NCBI RefSeq assembly: GCF_031679605.1
Contig: NZ_CP117522.1
Coordinates: 7,936,001-8,000,000, forward strand
DNA from: Streptomyces luomodiensis
GTDB taxonomy: Bacteria; Actinomycetota; Actinomycetes; Streptomycetales; Streptomycetaceae
DNA length: 64,000 nt
Reading direction: 5' to 3'
In this document: positions 45,891 through 55,913 of the stretch, in pieces
Layout: each line of letters opens with the position of its first letter
Numbering within the stretch: position 1 is the stretch's first letter
Translations under genes and position numbers: made by a program
Notes under the pieces: model-generated
What the model was told of the DNA's origin: nothing
The model's database searches: none
Seen by the model: the letters and a program-made list of their open reading frames with translations, nothing else

Positions 45891-47153
45891 TTGAGCACCT
45901 TCAAGGCCCCCCGGGGCACGTACGACCTGATCCCGCCGAACTCCGCCAAGTACCTCGCGGTGCGCGAGGCGCTCGCCGCACCGCTCAAGCGCTCCGGCTA
46001 CGGCTATATCGAGACCCCCGGCTTCGAGAACGTGGAACTCTTCGCGCGCGGCGTCGGCGAGTCCACCGACATCGTGACCAAGGAGATGTACACCCTCACC
46101 ACCAAGGGCGGGGACGAGCTCGCGCTGCGCCCCGAGGGCACCGCCTCGGTGCTGCGTGCCGCCCTGGAGGCCAATCTGCACAAGGCCGGGTCCCTGCCGG
46201 TCAAGCTCTGGTACTCCGGCTCGTACTACCGCTACGAGCGGCCGCAGAAGGGCCGCTACCGCCACTTCTCGCAGGTCGGCGCGGAGGCGATCGGTGCCGA
46301 GGACCCGGCCCTGGACGCCGAGCTGATCATCCTGGCCCACGACGCCTACCGCTCGCTGGGGCTCCGGAACTTCCGCATCCTGCTGAACTCACTGGGCGAC
46401 GCCACCTGCCGCCCCGTCTACCGGTCCGCCCTCCAGGACTTCCTGCGCGGCCTCGACCTGGACGAGGACACCCGGCGGCGCGTCGAGATCAACCCGCTGC
46501 GGGTGCTGGACGACAAGCGCGAGGCGGTCCGCAGGCAACTGGCCGACGCCCCGCTGCTGCGCGACTACCTGTGCGAGGAGTGCAAGGCGTACCACGCGGA
46601 GGTCCGCGACCTGCTCACCGCGCGGGGCGTGGCCTTCGAGGACGACGAGAAGCTGGTGCGCGGCCTGGACTACTACACCCGTACGACCTTCGAGTTCGTC
46701 CACGACGGGCTGGGCTCGCAGTCCGCGGTCGGCGGCGGCGGACGCTACGACGGGCTGTCGGAGATGATCGGCGGCCCGGCGCTGCCCTCGGTGGGCTGGG
46801 CGCTCGGCGTGGACCGTACGGTGCTGGCGCTGGAGGCCGAGGGCGTCGAGCTGGAGCTGCCCGACGCCGTCAGCGTCTTCGCGGTGCCGCTGGGGGAGGA
46901 GGCCAGGAAGGTCCTCTTCGGCCTGGTCGGCGAGCTCCGTAAGGCGGGTGTGGCCACGGACTTCTCTTACGGCGGCAAGGGGCTGAAGGCCGCGATGAAG
47001 GCGGCCAACCGCAGCGGTGCGCGCTACGCGATCGTGGCGGGCGAGCGCGACCTCGCCGAGAACGCGGTCCAGCTGAAGGACATGGAATCCGGCGAGCAGG
47101 CGCCGGTGCCGCTGGCCGAGGCGGTCGAGGCGATCCGCGCACGCCTCGCCTGA
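45891..47153 (+). CDS. hisS: Histidyl-tRNA synthetase
   Basis: 420 residues from a TTG at 45891, which gives the family start [20 protein letters not shown] lies upstream. Class II motifs: [13 protein letters not shown] (motif 2 start), [16 protein letters not shown] and [14 protein letters not shown], the histidine-specific loop, GGGGRYDGL and motif 3 [13 protein letters not shown], then an anticodon-binding domain. Charges tRNA-His. Confidence 0.98.
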   Translation: MSTFKAPRGTYDLIPPNSAKYLAVREALAAPLKRSGYGYIETPGFENVELFARGVGESTDIVTKEMYTLTTKGGDELALRPEGTASVLRAALEANLHKAGSLPVKLWYSGSYYRYERPQKGRYRHFSQVGAEAIGAEDPALDAELIILAHDAYRSLGLRNFRILLNSLGDATCRPVYRSALQDFLRGLDLDEDTRRRVEINPLRVLDDKREAVRRQLADAPLLRDYLCEECKAYHAEVRDLLTARGVAFEDDEKLVRGLDYYTRTTFEFVHDGLGSQSAVGGGGRYDGLSEMIGGPALPSVGWALGVDRTVLALEAEGVELELPDAVSVFAVPLGEEARKVLFGLVGELRKAGVATDFSYGGKGLKAAMKAANRSGARYAIVAGERDLAENAVQLKDMESGEQAPVPLAEAVEAIRARLA

Positions 47154-47161
47154 GCGCGGCG

Positions 47162-47203
47162 CGCAAGGGGTGCTCGGGGCTCTGGCCCTGAGCACCCCTT
47201 GCG
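47162..47203 (+). terminator. Terminator after hisS
   Basis: A 14-bp outer stem (47162-47175 with 47190-47203) continued by GGGGC/GCCCT pairing gives about 19 pairs. It begins 9 bases after the stop codon. Confidence 0.92.
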
Positions 47204-47208
47204 AGTTC

Positions 47209-47345
47209 CTACGGCAGCCCCAGCCGCATCGCGCTGGTGACCGCCGCGGTGTGGTCGGCCACGGCGAGCCTGCCGAAGGCCCCCAGGCGGTCCGGCGTAA
47301 CACCGGCAGTTCGCCACAGCGTGCCGAGGACGTACGCGGCCGGGG
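47209..47345 (-). pseudogene. C-terminal gene relic of unknown origin
   Basis: On the minus strand a frame ends at TAG (47211-47209) and encodes about 45 residues including AAYVLGTLWRTAGVTPDRLG and ADHTAAVTSAMRLGLP, a plausible helical C-terminus with normal codon use. It has no start and merges upstream into the out-of-frame ABC ATPase relic. I cannot name the family. Confidence 0.45.
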
Positions 47346-47395
47346 ATATCGGTGTGCCGCGCAGCCGCCGCGGCACCTTCTCGTCCCGTTCGAGC

Positions 47396-47689
47396 GCGCA
47401 CCGTCAACTCGGCCGGGGCCGATTCATCCTGCCAAACGGTGCCGACCCGGGAACGCCACCCCCGTCCCCCGGAGGCGGGGTCCCGGCCCAGCACCGCGAC
47501 CTCACCCGCGTCCCGGCTCCGCTGGCCCTGAAGGGTCTCCACGGCCGTGCTCTTGTCCGCCCCGTCGGGTCCCAGGAGCCCGACCACCTCACCCTGCCGG
47601 ATGCCCAGGTCAACGCCGTCCGGCGCGGTCACCGCGCCATAGCGCTCGCGCGGCCGGCGCACCCGTACCGCTTCTCCCGCCATGCCCAT
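47396..47689 (-). pseudogene. Truncated ABC transporter ATPase relic
   Basis: From the ATG at 47689 the minus strand encodes the N-terminal part of a DrrA-like ATPase: AVTAPDGVDLGIRQGEVVGL, a Walker A of GPDGADKST (normally GPNGAGKST, two key changes), then VGTVWQDESAPAELTVR corresponding to the Q loop. Similarity stops there; the signature and Walker B are missing and the frame runs into another relic in a different phase. The changed Walker A and the truncation mark it as non-functional. Confidence 0.7.
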
Positions 47690-47870
47690 GAGCCCGACGG
47701 TGCCGCCACGGGTGCCGGGGGACGACCGGGAAGCCCGTCTTATGTCCTCCGAACGGGGGGCAGGGCACCATGGCATGGCCGCGATAAGCGCGCCCTACGG
47801 CGAGAGCGGGTGCGGCACAATGGCCGTGCCCGGCAGGGCCGGAGACTGTGGAGAGCGACGGACGGCGAGT

Positions 47871-48518
47871 ATGGCGACGACAGTGGTGGACGATGTGGAG
47901 TCCGGTGAGGCGCACGAGGGCGCTCGGGTCGGGACGGGAGGCGGTCGTGCTTTCGCCCTCCTGCTCGTGATCACCGGTGCGCTGGGTCTCCTCGCCGCCT
48001 GGGTCATCACGATCGACAAGAACAAGATCCTCGAGTACAAGGCCGACGGTAAGGTCTTCACCCCCGGTTGCAGCCTCAACCCCGTCGTCTCCTGCGGCAA
48101 CATCATGGAGAGCGACCAGGCCCAGGCCTTCGGCTTCCCGAACCCGATGCTCGGGCTGGTCGCCTACGGCATCGTGATCTGCGTGGGCATGTCCCTGCTG
48201 GCCGGGGCGCGCTTCCCGCGCTGGTACTGGCTGACCTTCAACGCGGGCTGCCTCTTCGGCGTCGGCTTCGTGACCTGGCTCCAGTACGAGTCGCTGTACG
48301 TCATCGGCTCGCTGTGCCTGTGGTGCTGCCTCGCCTGGGTCGCCACGATCGTGATGTTCTGCTACGTCACCGGCTACAACCTCAAGCACGGATACCTGCC
48401 CGCGCCGGACGGGCTGCGGCGCGGTCTCATGGAGTTCCACTGGGTGGTCCCGGTGCTGTGGATCGGCGTCATCGGCATGCTGATCCTGACCCGCTGGTGG
48501 GATTTCTGGACCGCCTGA
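47871..48518 (+). CDS. Vitamin K epoxide reductase-like membrane protein
   Basis: 215 residues from the ATG at 47871; no strong ribosome site is visible and an in-frame ATG at 47820 is an alternative. About five helices. VKOR features are the loop cysteines in TPGCSLNPVVSCGNIM and the membrane CLWC redox pair. In bacteria such proteins reoxidise DsbA-like partners with quinone and so drive disulfide formation outside the cell. No fused thioredoxin domain. Confidence 0.92.
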   Translation: MATTVVDDVESGEAHEGARVGTGGGRAFALLLVITGALGLLAAWVITIDKNKILEYKADGKVFTPGCSLNPVVSCGNIMESDQAQAFGFPNPMLGLVAYGIVICVGMSLLAGARFPRWYWLTFNAGCLFGVGFVTWLQYESLYVIGSLCLWCCLAWVATIVMFCYVTGYNLKHGYLPAPDGLRRGLMEFHWVVPVLWIGVIGMLILTRWWDFWTA

Positions 48519-48573
48519 CGCGGGGCTCGGCCCGAAAGGGAAGAGTGTCAGAGGCGTGGCATAGGCTTCCCGC

Positions 48574-49962
48574 GTGGAGCCAGACCTGTTCACCGCCGCC
48601 GCAGAGGACCGTCAGGAGAAGGACCCGGCCAGCAGCCCGCTGGCCGTGCGGATGCGTCCGCGCACCCTCGACGAGGTCGTGGGCCAGCAGCATCTGCTGC
48701 GCCCGGGATCCCCGCTGCGCCGGCTCGTGGGCGAGGGCGGCGGCGGACCGGCCGGGCCGTCGTCGGTGATCCTGTGGGGCCCGCCGGGCATCGGAAAGAC
48801 GACGCTGGCGTATGTGGTCAGCCAGGCCACCCAGAAGCGCTTCGTCGAGCTGTCGGCCATCACCGCCGGGGTCAAGGAGGTCCGGGCCGTCATCGACGGC
48901 GCGCGCCGCTCCTCCGGGGCGTACGGCCGGGACACCGTGCTCTTCCTGGACGAGATCCACCGCTTCAGCAAGGCCCAGCAGGACTCGCTGCTGCCCGCCG
49001 TCGAGAACCGCTGGGTGACGCTGATCGCGGCCACCACCGAGAATCCGTACTTCTCGGTGATCTCCCCGCTGCTCTCCCGCTCGCTGCTGCTCACCCTGGA
49101 GCCGCTCACCGACGACGACCTGCGCGGACTGCTGCGGCGCGCGCTCACCGACGAGCGTGGGCTCGCCGGGGCCGTCACCCTTCCGGAGGACGCCGAGGCG
49201 CATCTGCTGCGCATAGCGGGCGGTGACGCCCGGCGGGCGCTCACCGCGCTCGAGGCGGGCGCCGGGGCGGCCCTGGACAAGGGCGAGTCCGAGGTCACGC
49301 TCGGCACGCTGGAGGAGGCGGTCGACCGGGCCGCGGTGAAGTACGACCGCGCGGGCGACCAGCACTACGACGTGGCCAGCGCCCTCATCAAGTCCATCCG
49401 CGGCTCGGACGTGGACGCGGCGCTGCACTATCTGGCCCGGATGATCGAGGCGGGGGAGGACCCGCGGTTCATCGCCCGGCGGCTGATGATCTCGGCGAGC
49501 GAGGACATCGGTCTCGCCGATCCGACCGCCCTGCCCACCGCCGTGGCGGCGGCGCAGGCCGTGGCCCTGATCGGCTTCCCGGAGGCCGCGCTCACGCTGA
49601 GCCACGCCACGATCGCGCTGGCGCTCGCGCCCAAGTCCAACGCCGCCACCACGGCGATCGGCGCGGCGCTGGCGGATGTGCGGGCGGGGCTCGCGGGCCC
49701 GGTGCCGCCGCATCTGCGCGACGGCCACTACCAGGGCGCAAAGAAGCTCGGCCATGCGCAGGGCTATCTCTACCCGCACGATCTGCCGGGCGGGATCGCG
49801 GCGCAGCAGTACGCACCGGACACCATCCACGGCAAGCGGTACTACGAGCCGACGCGGTACGGGGCCGAGGCGCGGTACGCGGATGTGGTGGAGCGGGTGC
49901 GGGCGCGGCTGCGGGGCGATCCGCCGCCGTCCGCCGACGGTTCGGCCCCGGCCTCGTCCTAG
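48574..49962 (+). CDS. rarA: Replication-associated recombination protein RarA (MgsA)
   Basis: A 462-residue AAA+ clamp-loader-like ATPase: the family start [20 protein letters not shown], Walker [10 protein letters not shown], Walker [10 protein letters not shown], sensor 1 [12 protein letters not shown] and the C-terminal SEDIGLADP...PHLRDGHY and [10 protein letters not shown] segments. It acts at stalled replication forks with SSB. GTG start; TAGGCT lies 12 bases upstream (48562-48567), suggesting a leaderless mRNA. Confidence 0.95.
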   Translation: MEPDLFTAAAEDRQEKDPASSPLAVRMRPRTLDEVVGQQHLLRPGSPLRRLVGEGGGGPAGPSSVILWGPPGIGKTTLAYVVSQATQKRFVELSAITAGVKEVRAVIDGARRSSGAYGRDTVLFLDEIHRFSKAQQDSLLPAVENRWVTLIAATTENPYFSVISPLLSRSLLLTLEPLTDDDLRGLLRRALTDERGLAGAVTLPEDAEAHLLRIAGGDARRALTALEAGAGAALDKGESEVTLGTLEEAVDRAAVKYDRAGDQHYDVASALIKSIRGSDVDAALHYLARMIEAGEDPRFIARRLMISASEDIGLADPTALPTAVAAAQAVALIGFPEAALTLSHATIALALAPKSNAATTAIGAALADVRAGLAGPVPPHLRDGHYQGAKKLGHAQGYLYPHDLPGGIAAQQYAPDTIHGKRYYEPTRYGAEARYADVVERVRARLRGDPPPSADGSAPASS

Positions 49963-50021
49963 CCGGGGGACCCCGGACTCAGCCCACCGGCCCAGCCCAC
50001 CGACCTGGCCCGCGAATCGCC

Positions 50022-50924
50022 TCAGCCGGTCGCGGCGTCGAACAGGGCCTGCATCGCCCGCCGCAGTTCGAGCACGTTCCGCACCGGCTCGGGGAAGTCG
50101 AAGCGCGCGTCGAACGGCCGGTCCGTCTCGTCCGTGAAGCGCACCCGCAGGCCGAAGCGGTCCAGGGCCACCGGGGTGGCCGGGCCCCGGGTGCAGACCA
50201 TGGCGGAGCGGTCGCCGAGCAGCGCGCACAGTCCGCGCACCTGATCGCTGTGGGCGGCGTGCAGATGCTGGAGCAGATCGGCCTCGTGCCGGACGAGCGG
50301 ATCGGGGGCGGCCGTCGCGAAGTCGTCCGGCTCCACGTCGGCCACGCCCCACAGGTCGTCCACGCACGCCTCGCCGACCTCCAGCCGCAGCAGCGTCCAG
50401 GCGGCCCTCCCGGCGGGCCCGACACCGGCGGCCGGCCCACCGGACCGCGGGGGCCGCGGCGCCTGGTCGAGGCCGAGCAACTCGCCCACCGGATGCCGCT
50501 CGGCCAGCAGCGCCGCCGCGGCGCGCGTCCGCTCCCCACACGGGACGGGGGTGAGCCAGCCGGCCACCCAGGCGCGGCCGCGGATGCGGTGGCGCATCGC
50601 GACGGGGGCGACGTCGGTGATCTCCATCACGCAGGTCAGCTCGTCGTCCTGGGCGTACGCGGCGGCGCGGGCGGCGGCGGAGCCTCCGGGCACGAGCAGC
50701 AGCACATCACCGTCGGGAGCGACGGTACGGGCGGCCGGACCGTCCGCCCCCAGATCGTCCAGGGGCTCGTTTCCGGGAACCGTCAACGACGCCGTAGCCT
50801 TGGATTCCACGAGAGTACGTACGCGCTCTGCCGGCGTCGGCCGCAGGGTGTCTTCCATGGGACGCGGCTGACCCTCCTCGGGGCTCTGACCAGTGCTGGG
50901 CAGGGGGATCCCAGGTCGAAACAT
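50022..50924 (-). CDS. DUF2470 domain protein
   Basis: 300 residues from the ATG at 50924, preceded by GAGGAGA. The C-terminal 80 residues form the DUF2470 domain: LLQHLHAAHSDQVRGLC, GLRVRFTDETDRPFDARFDF. In HugZ-like haem oxygenases this domain accompanies the FMN-binding split barrel; the N-terminal part here (VLLLVPGGSAAARAAA, ELTCVMEITDVAPV) could be a reduced split-barrel. Haem or iron metabolism is therefore suggested, supported by the iron-box-like site 15 bases upstream of the start. Confidence 0.82.
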   Translation of the reverse strand: MFRPGIPLPSTGQSPEEGQPRPMEDTLRPTPAERVRTLVESKATASLTVPGNEPLDDLGADGPAARTVAPDGDVLLLVPGGSAAARAAAYAQDDELTCVMEITDVAPVAMRHRIRGRAWVAGWLTPVPCGERTRAAAALLAERHPVGELLGLDQAPRPPRSGGPAAGVGPAGRAAWTLLRLEVGEACVDDLWGVADVEPDDFATAAPDPLVRHEADLLQHLHAAHSDQVRGLCALLGDRSAMVCTRGPATPVALDRFGLRVRFTDETDRPFDARFDFPEPVRNVLELRRAMQALFDAATG

Positions 50925-50938
50925 GCGTTCTCCTCGGC

Positions 50939-50957
50939 TAAGGTAAGGCTCACCTAA
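50939..50957. promoter_or_regulatory. Iron box (DmdR/IdeR-type operator)
   Basis: TAAGGTAAGGCTCACCTAA matches the actinobacterial iron-box consensus TTAGGTTAGGCTCACCTAA at 17 of 19 positions. It lies between the divergent starts of the DUF2470 gene (50924) and rpsD (50980) and could control either or both in response to ferrous iron. Confidence 0.75.
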
Positions 50958-50979
50958 CTTACATGGAGGTTCGTTCCCC

Positions 50980-51591
50980 GTGAACCAGTCGCGTCCCAAG
51001 GTCAAGAAGTCGCGGGCGCTCGGCATCGCCCTGACTCCGAAGGCCGTCAAGTACTTCGAGGCCCGCCCCTACCCGCCGGGTGAGCACGGCCGTGGCCGCA
51101 AGCAGACCAGTGACTACAAGGTCCGGCTGCTGGAGAAGCAGCGGCTGCGTGCCCAGTACGACATCAGCGAGCGCCAGATGGCCCGCGCCTACGACCGCGC
51201 TCGGAAGGCCGAAGGCAAGACGGGTGAGGCCCTGGTCGTCGAGCTCGAGCGCCGGCTGGACGCGCTCGTCCTGCGGTCCGGGATCGCCCGCACCATCTAC
51301 CAGGCCCGCCAGATGGTCACCCACGGCCACATCGAGGTCAACGGCCGCAAGGTCGACAAGCCGTCCTTCCGGGTCCGCCCGGACGACGTGGTGATGGTCC
51401 GCGAGCGCAGCCGCGACAAGCACCCCTTCCAGGTGGCGCGCGAGGGTGGCTACGCCCCCGACGGCGAGACCCCGCGCTACCTCCAGGTCAACCTGAAGGC
51501 GCTCGCCTTCCGCCTCGACCGGGACCCCAACCGCAAGGAGATCCCGGTGATCTGCGACGAGCAGCTCGTCGTCGAGTACTACGCCCGCTGA
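50980..51591 (+). CDS. rpsD: 30S ribosomal protein S4
   Basis: 203 residues. The N-terminus [20 protein letters not shown] replaces the four-cysteine zinc knuckle of many S4 proteins, so this is the zinc-free form; [10 protein letters not shown] and the S4 RNA-binding domain ([32 protein letters not shown]) follow. S4 nucleates 30S assembly. It is alone here, away from the rpsM-rpsK-rpoA operon, as expected in Streptomyces. GTG start with GGAGG upstream. An iron-box-like sequence is immediately upstream. Confidence 0.98.
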   Translation: MNQSRPKVKKSRALGIALTPKAVKYFEARPYPPGEHGRGRKQTSDYKVRLLEKQRLRAQYDISERQMARAYDRARKAEGKTGEALVVELERRLDALVLRSGIARTIYQARQMVTHGHIEVNGRKVDKPSFRVRPDDVVMVRERSRDKHPFQVAREGGYAPDGETPRYLQVNLKALAFRLDRDPNRKEIPVICDEQLVVEYYAR

Positions 51592-51635
51592 TCCGGCGGA
51601 ACGGACGGACGGTACGGCGGTACGGCGGTACGCAC

Positions 51636-51687
51636 CAAGCCCGCGGGTTCCCCTTCGACACCGGTCGGCGGGGAACCCGCGGGCTTG
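51636..51687 (+). terminator. Terminator after rpsD
   Basis: A perfect 18-bp stem (51636-51653 with 51670-51687) around a 16-base loop, about 45 bases after the stop codon. Confidence 0.92.
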
Positions 51688-51898
51688 TCCGATGGCCGCC
51701 CCCGGCGGGCCGCCCACCGACCCTTATCCGTTTCGGGTGCGCCTGCGCGGCGCGATAAGGTCGATACCTGCCGCCCGCGCCCGGAGACCGCCCGAGAGCG
51801 GTGGGCGACGAAGACCTGAACGACCAGCAGCACGATCAGTACGACCAGCACGACAACAAGACCAAACGACGACGAGCGGCGACAGGGAGCGGTGCGAC

Positions 51899-52345
51899 GT
51901 GTCCGGTGGAGAGGTGGCCGGGATCCTCGTGGCCGTCTTCTGGGCGATCCTGGTGTCCTTCCTCGCCCTCGCGCTGGTGAGGCTGGCCCAGACGCTCAAG
52001 GCGGCCACCAGACTGGTGGCGGAGGTCACCGACCAGGCCGTCCCGCTGCTCAGCGAGGCGTCCGCGACCGTGCGCGAGGCGAACACCCAGCTCGCCCGGG
52101 TGGACTCGATCGCCGCCGACGTCCAGGAGGTCACCTCCAACGCCTCCGCGCTCTCCTCGACCGTCTCCACCGCCTTCGGCGGACCGCTGGTCAAGGTGGC
52201 CGCGTTCGGCTACGGCGTCCGGCGGGCGATCGGCCGCAAGGGCCGGGCGGAGGACGAGCCCGCGCCCGCGCGCACCGTCGTCATCGGCAAGACCCTGCCG
52301 TCCGCCCGCCGGGGCGGCCGCCGCACTCGTGGATCGAAGGGCTGA
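51899..52345 (+). CDS. DUF948 membrane protein
   Basis: 148 residues from the GTG at 51899. One N-terminal transmembrane helix (VAGILVAVFWAILVSFLALAL) and a helical segment LKAATRLVAEVTDQAVPLLSEA with heptad spacing, typical of DUF948, then a basic tail. Upstream 51700-51898 contains repeated ACGACCAGCACGA-like sequence but no better start. The family is linked to cell-envelope stress but not understood. It is followed after eight bases by the next gene. Confidence 0.82.
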   Translation: MSGGEVAGILVAVFWAILVSFLALALVRLAQTLKAATRLVAEVTDQAVPLLSEASATVREANTQLARVDSIAADVQEVTSNASALSSTVSTAFGGPLVKVAAFGYGVRRAIGRKGRAEDEPAPARTVVIGKTLPSARRGGRRTRGSKG

Positions 52346-52353
52346 AGGACCGG

Positions 52354-52683
52354 ATGTTCCGCCGCACATTCTGGTTCACCACCGGCGTCGCCGCCGGGGT
52401 GTGGGCCACCACCAAGGTCAACCGCAAGCTCAACCAGCTCACCCCGGAGAGCCTGGCCGCCCAGGCGGCCGACCGGGCGGTGCTGGCGGGCCGGCGGATC
52501 AAGGTCTTCGCCCTCGACGTACGGGACGGCATGGCCGACCGCGAAGCCGCGCTCAAGGACGCGCTCGGGCTCACCGCGCCGCCCCCGGACGACCGCAGGC
52601 AGCTGCCGGCCCAGCGCGGCCGGGCCCAGCTCACCCGCACTTCCCCCTACAAGATCCACAAAGCCGGAAATGAGGACCACTGA
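52354..52683 (+). CDS. Small DUF6167-like protein
   Basis: 109 residues beginning [20 protein letters not shown], a short hydrophobic or amphipathic N-terminal helix, then [20 protein letters not shown] and a helical, charged remainder. It is the usual actinobacterial neighbour between the DUF948 gene and alaS. Its TGA overlaps the alaS ATG (TGATG), so translation of the two is coupled. Function unknown. Confidence 0.78.
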   Translation: MFRRTFWFTTGVAAGVWATTKVNRKLNQLTPESLAAQAADRAVLAGRRIKVFALDVRDGMADREAALKDALGLTAPPPDDRRQLPAQRGRAQLTRTSPYKIHKAGNEDH

Positions 52684-55352
52684 TGGAGTCGGCTGAAATC
52701 CGCCGCCGCTGGCTGCGCTTCTTCGAGGAGCGCGGGCACACCGTCGTGCCGTCGGCGTCGCTCATCGCGGACGACCCGACGCTGCTGCTGGTCCCCGCGG
52801 GCATGGTCCCCTTCAAGCCGTACTTCCTCGGCGAGGTCAAGCCGCCCTTCGACCGCGCCGTCAGCGTGCAGAAGTGCGTGCGCACCCCGGATATCGAAGA
52901 GGTCGGCAAGACCACCCGCCACGGCACCTTCTTCCAGATGTGCGGGAACTTCTCGTTCGGCGACTACTTCAAGGAAGGCGCCATCCGTTACGCCTGGGAG
53001 CTGCTGACCAGCTCCCAGGAGGCGGGCGGCTACGGCCTCGACCCCGAGCGGCTGTGGATCACCGTCTACGAGCAGGACGACGAGGCCGAGCGCATCTGGC
53101 GCGAGGTGGTCGGCGTCCCCGCCGAGCGCATCCAGCGCCTGGGTATGGACTCGAACTACTGGTCCATGGGCGTCCCCGGCCCCTGCGGCCCCTGCTCCGA
53201 GATCAACTACGACCGCGGTCCGGAGTTCGGCGAGGAGGGCGGCCCGGCCGTCAACGACGAGCGCTACGTGGAGATCTGGAACCTGGTCTTCATGCAGTAC
53301 GAGCGCGGTCCGGGCGAGGGCAAGGAGAACTTCCCGATCCTCGGCGACCTGCCCAGCAAGAACATCGACACCGGCCTCGGTCTGGAACGCCTGGCGATGA
53401 TCCTCCAGGGCGTACAGAACATGTACGAGACCGACACGCTGCGCGTGATCATGGACAAGGCCACCGAGCTGACCGGCGTCGCCTACGGCGCCGCCCATGA
53501 CACCGACGTCTCGCTGCGCGTGGTCGCCGACCACATGCGCACCTCCGTCATGCTCATCGGCGACGGCGTCACCCCCGGCAACGAGGGCCGCGGCTATGTG
53601 CTGCGCCGCATCATGCGCCGCGCCATCCGCAACATGCGCATCCTCGGCGCCACCGAGCCGGTCGTCGGCGAGCTGGTCGACGTCGTCCTGAAGACGATGG
53701 GCCAGCAGTACCCGGAGCTGCTGACCGACCGCAAGCGCATCGAGACCGTCGCCCTGGCCGAGGAGTCCGCCTTCCTCAAGACGCTCAAGGCCGGCACCAA
53801 CATCCTCGACACCGCCGTCACCGACACCAAGGCCGCCGGTGGCAGCGTGCTCTCCGGCGACAAGGCGTTCCTGCTCCACGACACCTGGGGCTTCCCGATC
53901 GACCTCACCCTCGAGATGGCCGCAGAACAGGGCCTCTCGGTGGACGAGGAGGGCTTCCGCCGGCTGATGAAGGAGCAGCGGGAGCGCGCCAAGGCCGACG
54001 CCAAGGCCAAGAAGACCGGCCACGCCGACCTGTCCGCCTACCGCGAGGTGGCCGACAGCTCCGGCCTCACCGAATTCACCGGCTACACCCACACCGAGGG
54101 CGAGTCCACCGTCGTCGGTCTGCTGGTCGACGGGGTGTCCTCGCCCGCCGCCTCCGAAGGCGACGAGGTCGAGGTCGTCCTGGACCGCACCCCCTTCTAC
54201 GCCGAGGGCGGCGGTCAGCTCGCCGACACCGGCCGGATCAAGCTCGACACCGGCGCCGTGGTGGAGGTCCGGGACGTCCAGCAGCCGGTGCCCGGCGTCA
54301 GCGTGCACAAGGGCGTCGTCCAGGTCGGCGAGGTGACGGTCGGCGCCGGTGCGCACGCCCGGATCGACGTCAGGCGCCGCCGCGCCATCGCCCGCGCCCA
54401 CAGCGCCACCCACCTCACCCACCAGGCGCTGCGCGACGCCCTGGGTCCGACCGCCGCCCAGGCCGGTTCGGAGAACTCGCCCGGCCGCTTCCGCTTCGAC
54501 TTCGGCTCGCCGGCCGCCGTGCCCGGCACGGTGCTCATGGACGTCGAGCAGAAGATCAACGAGGTGCTCTCGCGGGAACTCGACGTCACCGCCGAGGTGA
54601 TGAGCATGGACGAGGCCAAGAAGCAGGGCGCCATCGCCGAGTTCGGCGAGAAGTACGGCGACCGGGTGCGCGTGGTGACCATCGGCGACTTCTCCAAGGA
54701 GCTGTGCGGTGGCACGCATGTGCACAACACCGCCCAGCTGGGTCTGGTGAAGCTGCTCGGCGAGTCCTCCATCGGCTCCGGTGTGCGCCGGGTCGAGGCC
54801 CTAGTCGGCGTGGACGCGTACAACTTCCTCGCCCGTGAGCACACGGTCGTCTCCCAGCTGACCGACCTGGTCAAGGGCCGCCCCGAGGAGCTCCCGGAGA
54901 AGATCTCCGGCATGCTGGGCAGGCTCAAGGAGGCCGAGAAGGAGATCGAGCGGTTCCGCGCCGAGAAGGTGCTCCAGGCCGCCGCCGGTCTCGCCCAGGG
55001 CGCCAAGGACGTCCGGGGCGTGGCCCTGGTCGCCGCCAAGGTGCCGGACGGCACCTCCGCCGACGATCTGCGCAAGCTCGTCCTGGACGTGCGCGGGCGC
55101 ATCCCGGGCGACCGCCCGGCCGTCGTCGCCCTCTTCACCGTGGGAGGCGGCCGCCCGCTGACCGTGATCGCCACCAACGAGGCCGCCCGCGAGCGCGGTC
55201 TCAGGGCCGGTGACCTGGTCCGCACCGCCGCCAAGACGCTCGGGGGCGGAGGCGGCGGCAAGCCGGACGTCGCCCAGGGCGGCGGCCAGAACCCGGACGC
55301 CGTCGGCGAGGCCATCGAGGCCGTCGAGCGGCTCGTCACGGAATCGGCCTGA
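52683..55352 (+). CDS. alaS: Alanyl-tRNA synthetase
   Basis: 889 residues, near the usual length of about 880. Class II catalytic core with [33 protein letters not shown] and [13 protein letters not shown]; editing domain with [16 protein letters not shown] (HxxxH) and [13 protein letters not shown] (the Cys-His zinc half); C-terminal C-Ala domain with a Gly-rich [15 protein letters not shown] segment. Charges tRNA-Ala and edits Ser and Gly. GAGGA precedes the ATG. ruvX follows after five bases, as in many bacteria. Confidence 0.98.
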   Translation: MESAEIRRRWLRFFEERGHTVVPSASLIADDPTLLLVPAGMVPFKPYFLGEVKPPFDRAVSVQKCVRTPDIEEVGKTTRHGTFFQMCGNFSFGDYFKEGAIRYAWELLTSSQEAGGYGLDPERLWITVYEQDDEAERIWREVVGVPAERIQRLGMDSNYWSMGVPGPCGPCSEINYDRGPEFGEEGGPAVNDERYVEIWNLVFMQYERGPGEGKENFPILGDLPSKNIDTGLGLERLAMILQGVQNMYETDTLRVIMDKATELTGVAYGAAHDTDVSLRVVADHMRTSVMLIGDGVTPGNEGRGYVLRRIMRRAIRNMRILGATEPVVGELVDVVLKTMGQQYPELLTDRKRIETVALAEESAFLKTLKAGTNILDTAVTDTKAAGGSVLSGDKAFLLHDTWGFPIDLTLEMAAEQGLSVDEEGFRRLMKEQRERAKADAKAKKTGHADLSAYREVADSSGLTEFTGYTHTEGESTVVGLLVDGVSSPAASEGDEVEVVLDRTPFYAEGGGQLADTGRIKLDTGAVVEVRDVQQPVPGVSVHKGVVQVGEVTVGAGAHARIDVRRRRAIARAHSATHLTHQALRDALGPTAAQAGSENSPGRFRFDFGSPAAVPGTVLMDVEQKINEVLSRELDVTAEVMSMDEAKKQGAIAEFGEKYGDRVRVVTIGDFSKELCGGTHVHNTAQLGLVKLLGESSIGSGVRRVEALVGVDAYNFLAREHTVVSQLTDLVKGRPEELPEKISGMLGRLKEAEKEIERFRAEKVLQAAAGLAQGAKDVRGVALVAAKVPDGTSADDLRKLVLDVRGRIPGDRPAVVALFTVGGGRPLTVIATNEAARERGLRAGDLVRTAAKTLGGGGGGKPDVAQGGGQNPDAVGEAIEAVERLVTESA

Positions 55353-55357
55353 CCGCC

Positions 55358-55822
55358 GTGCGACGCGGCAGGCGCATCGCCGTCGACGTCGGGGACGCCC
55401 GGATCGGGGTCGCCTCGTGCGACCCCGACGGGATCCTCGCCACGCCCGTGGAGACCGTGCCGGGACGCGACATCCCGGCCGCCCACAAGCGGCTCGTGGC
55501 CATCGTCGAGGAGTACGAACCCATCGAGGTGGTGGTCGGCCTGCCGCGCTCGCTCAGCGGGCGCGAGGGGCCTGCCGCGGGCAAAGTGCGCACCTTCGCA
55601 CGCGAGCTGGCGCGGCGGGTCGCCCCGGTGCCGGTGCGGCTCGTCGACGAACGCATGACCACCGTCACGGCGTCCCAGGGGCTGCGTGCCTCCGGAGTGA
55701 CGTCGAAGAAGGGCCGCTCGGTGGTGGACCAGGCGGCCGCCGTGGTGATCCTCCAGAGCGCGCTGGAGACCGAGCGGGTCTCCGGCCGGGCTCCCGGAGA
55801 AGCCGTCGAAGTGGTCATCTGA
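55358..55822 (+). CDS. ruvX: RuvX/YqgF RNase H-fold nuclease
   Basis: 154 residues. The N-terminal IAVDVGDARIGVASCDPDG has the first catalytic Asp; VVVGLPRSLSGREGPAA and VRLVDERMTTVTASQ hold the other conserved residues. The family processes pre-16S rRNA ends or resolves Holliday junctions, depending on the report. The GTG start follows alaS closely; mltG is 91 bases further on. Confidence 0.94.
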   Translation: MRRGRRIAVDVGDARIGVASCDPDGILATPVETVPGRDIPAAHKRLVAIVEEYEPIEVVVGLPRSLSGREGPAAGKVRTFARELARRVAPVPVRLVDERMTTVTASQGLRASGVTSKKGRSVVDQAAAVVILQSALETERVSGRAPGEAVEVVI

Positions 55823-55913
55823 TCGCGGTACGGTAACGTTCCGCGCGACATGGCCGCCGTCGCCCGTGCCACGAGCACACCGAACGGTGGCCACCGCCGT
55901 CGCTAGGGGATCG

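Noticed and set aside
48612..49307. Minus-strand frame inside rarA
   Set aside because: Antisense shadow rich in Ser/Arg; rarA has complete AAA+ motifs on the plus strand.
51601..51632. GTACGGCG triple repeat after rpsD as a regulatory element
   Set aside because: A short low-complexity run next to a strong terminator; no further evidence for function.
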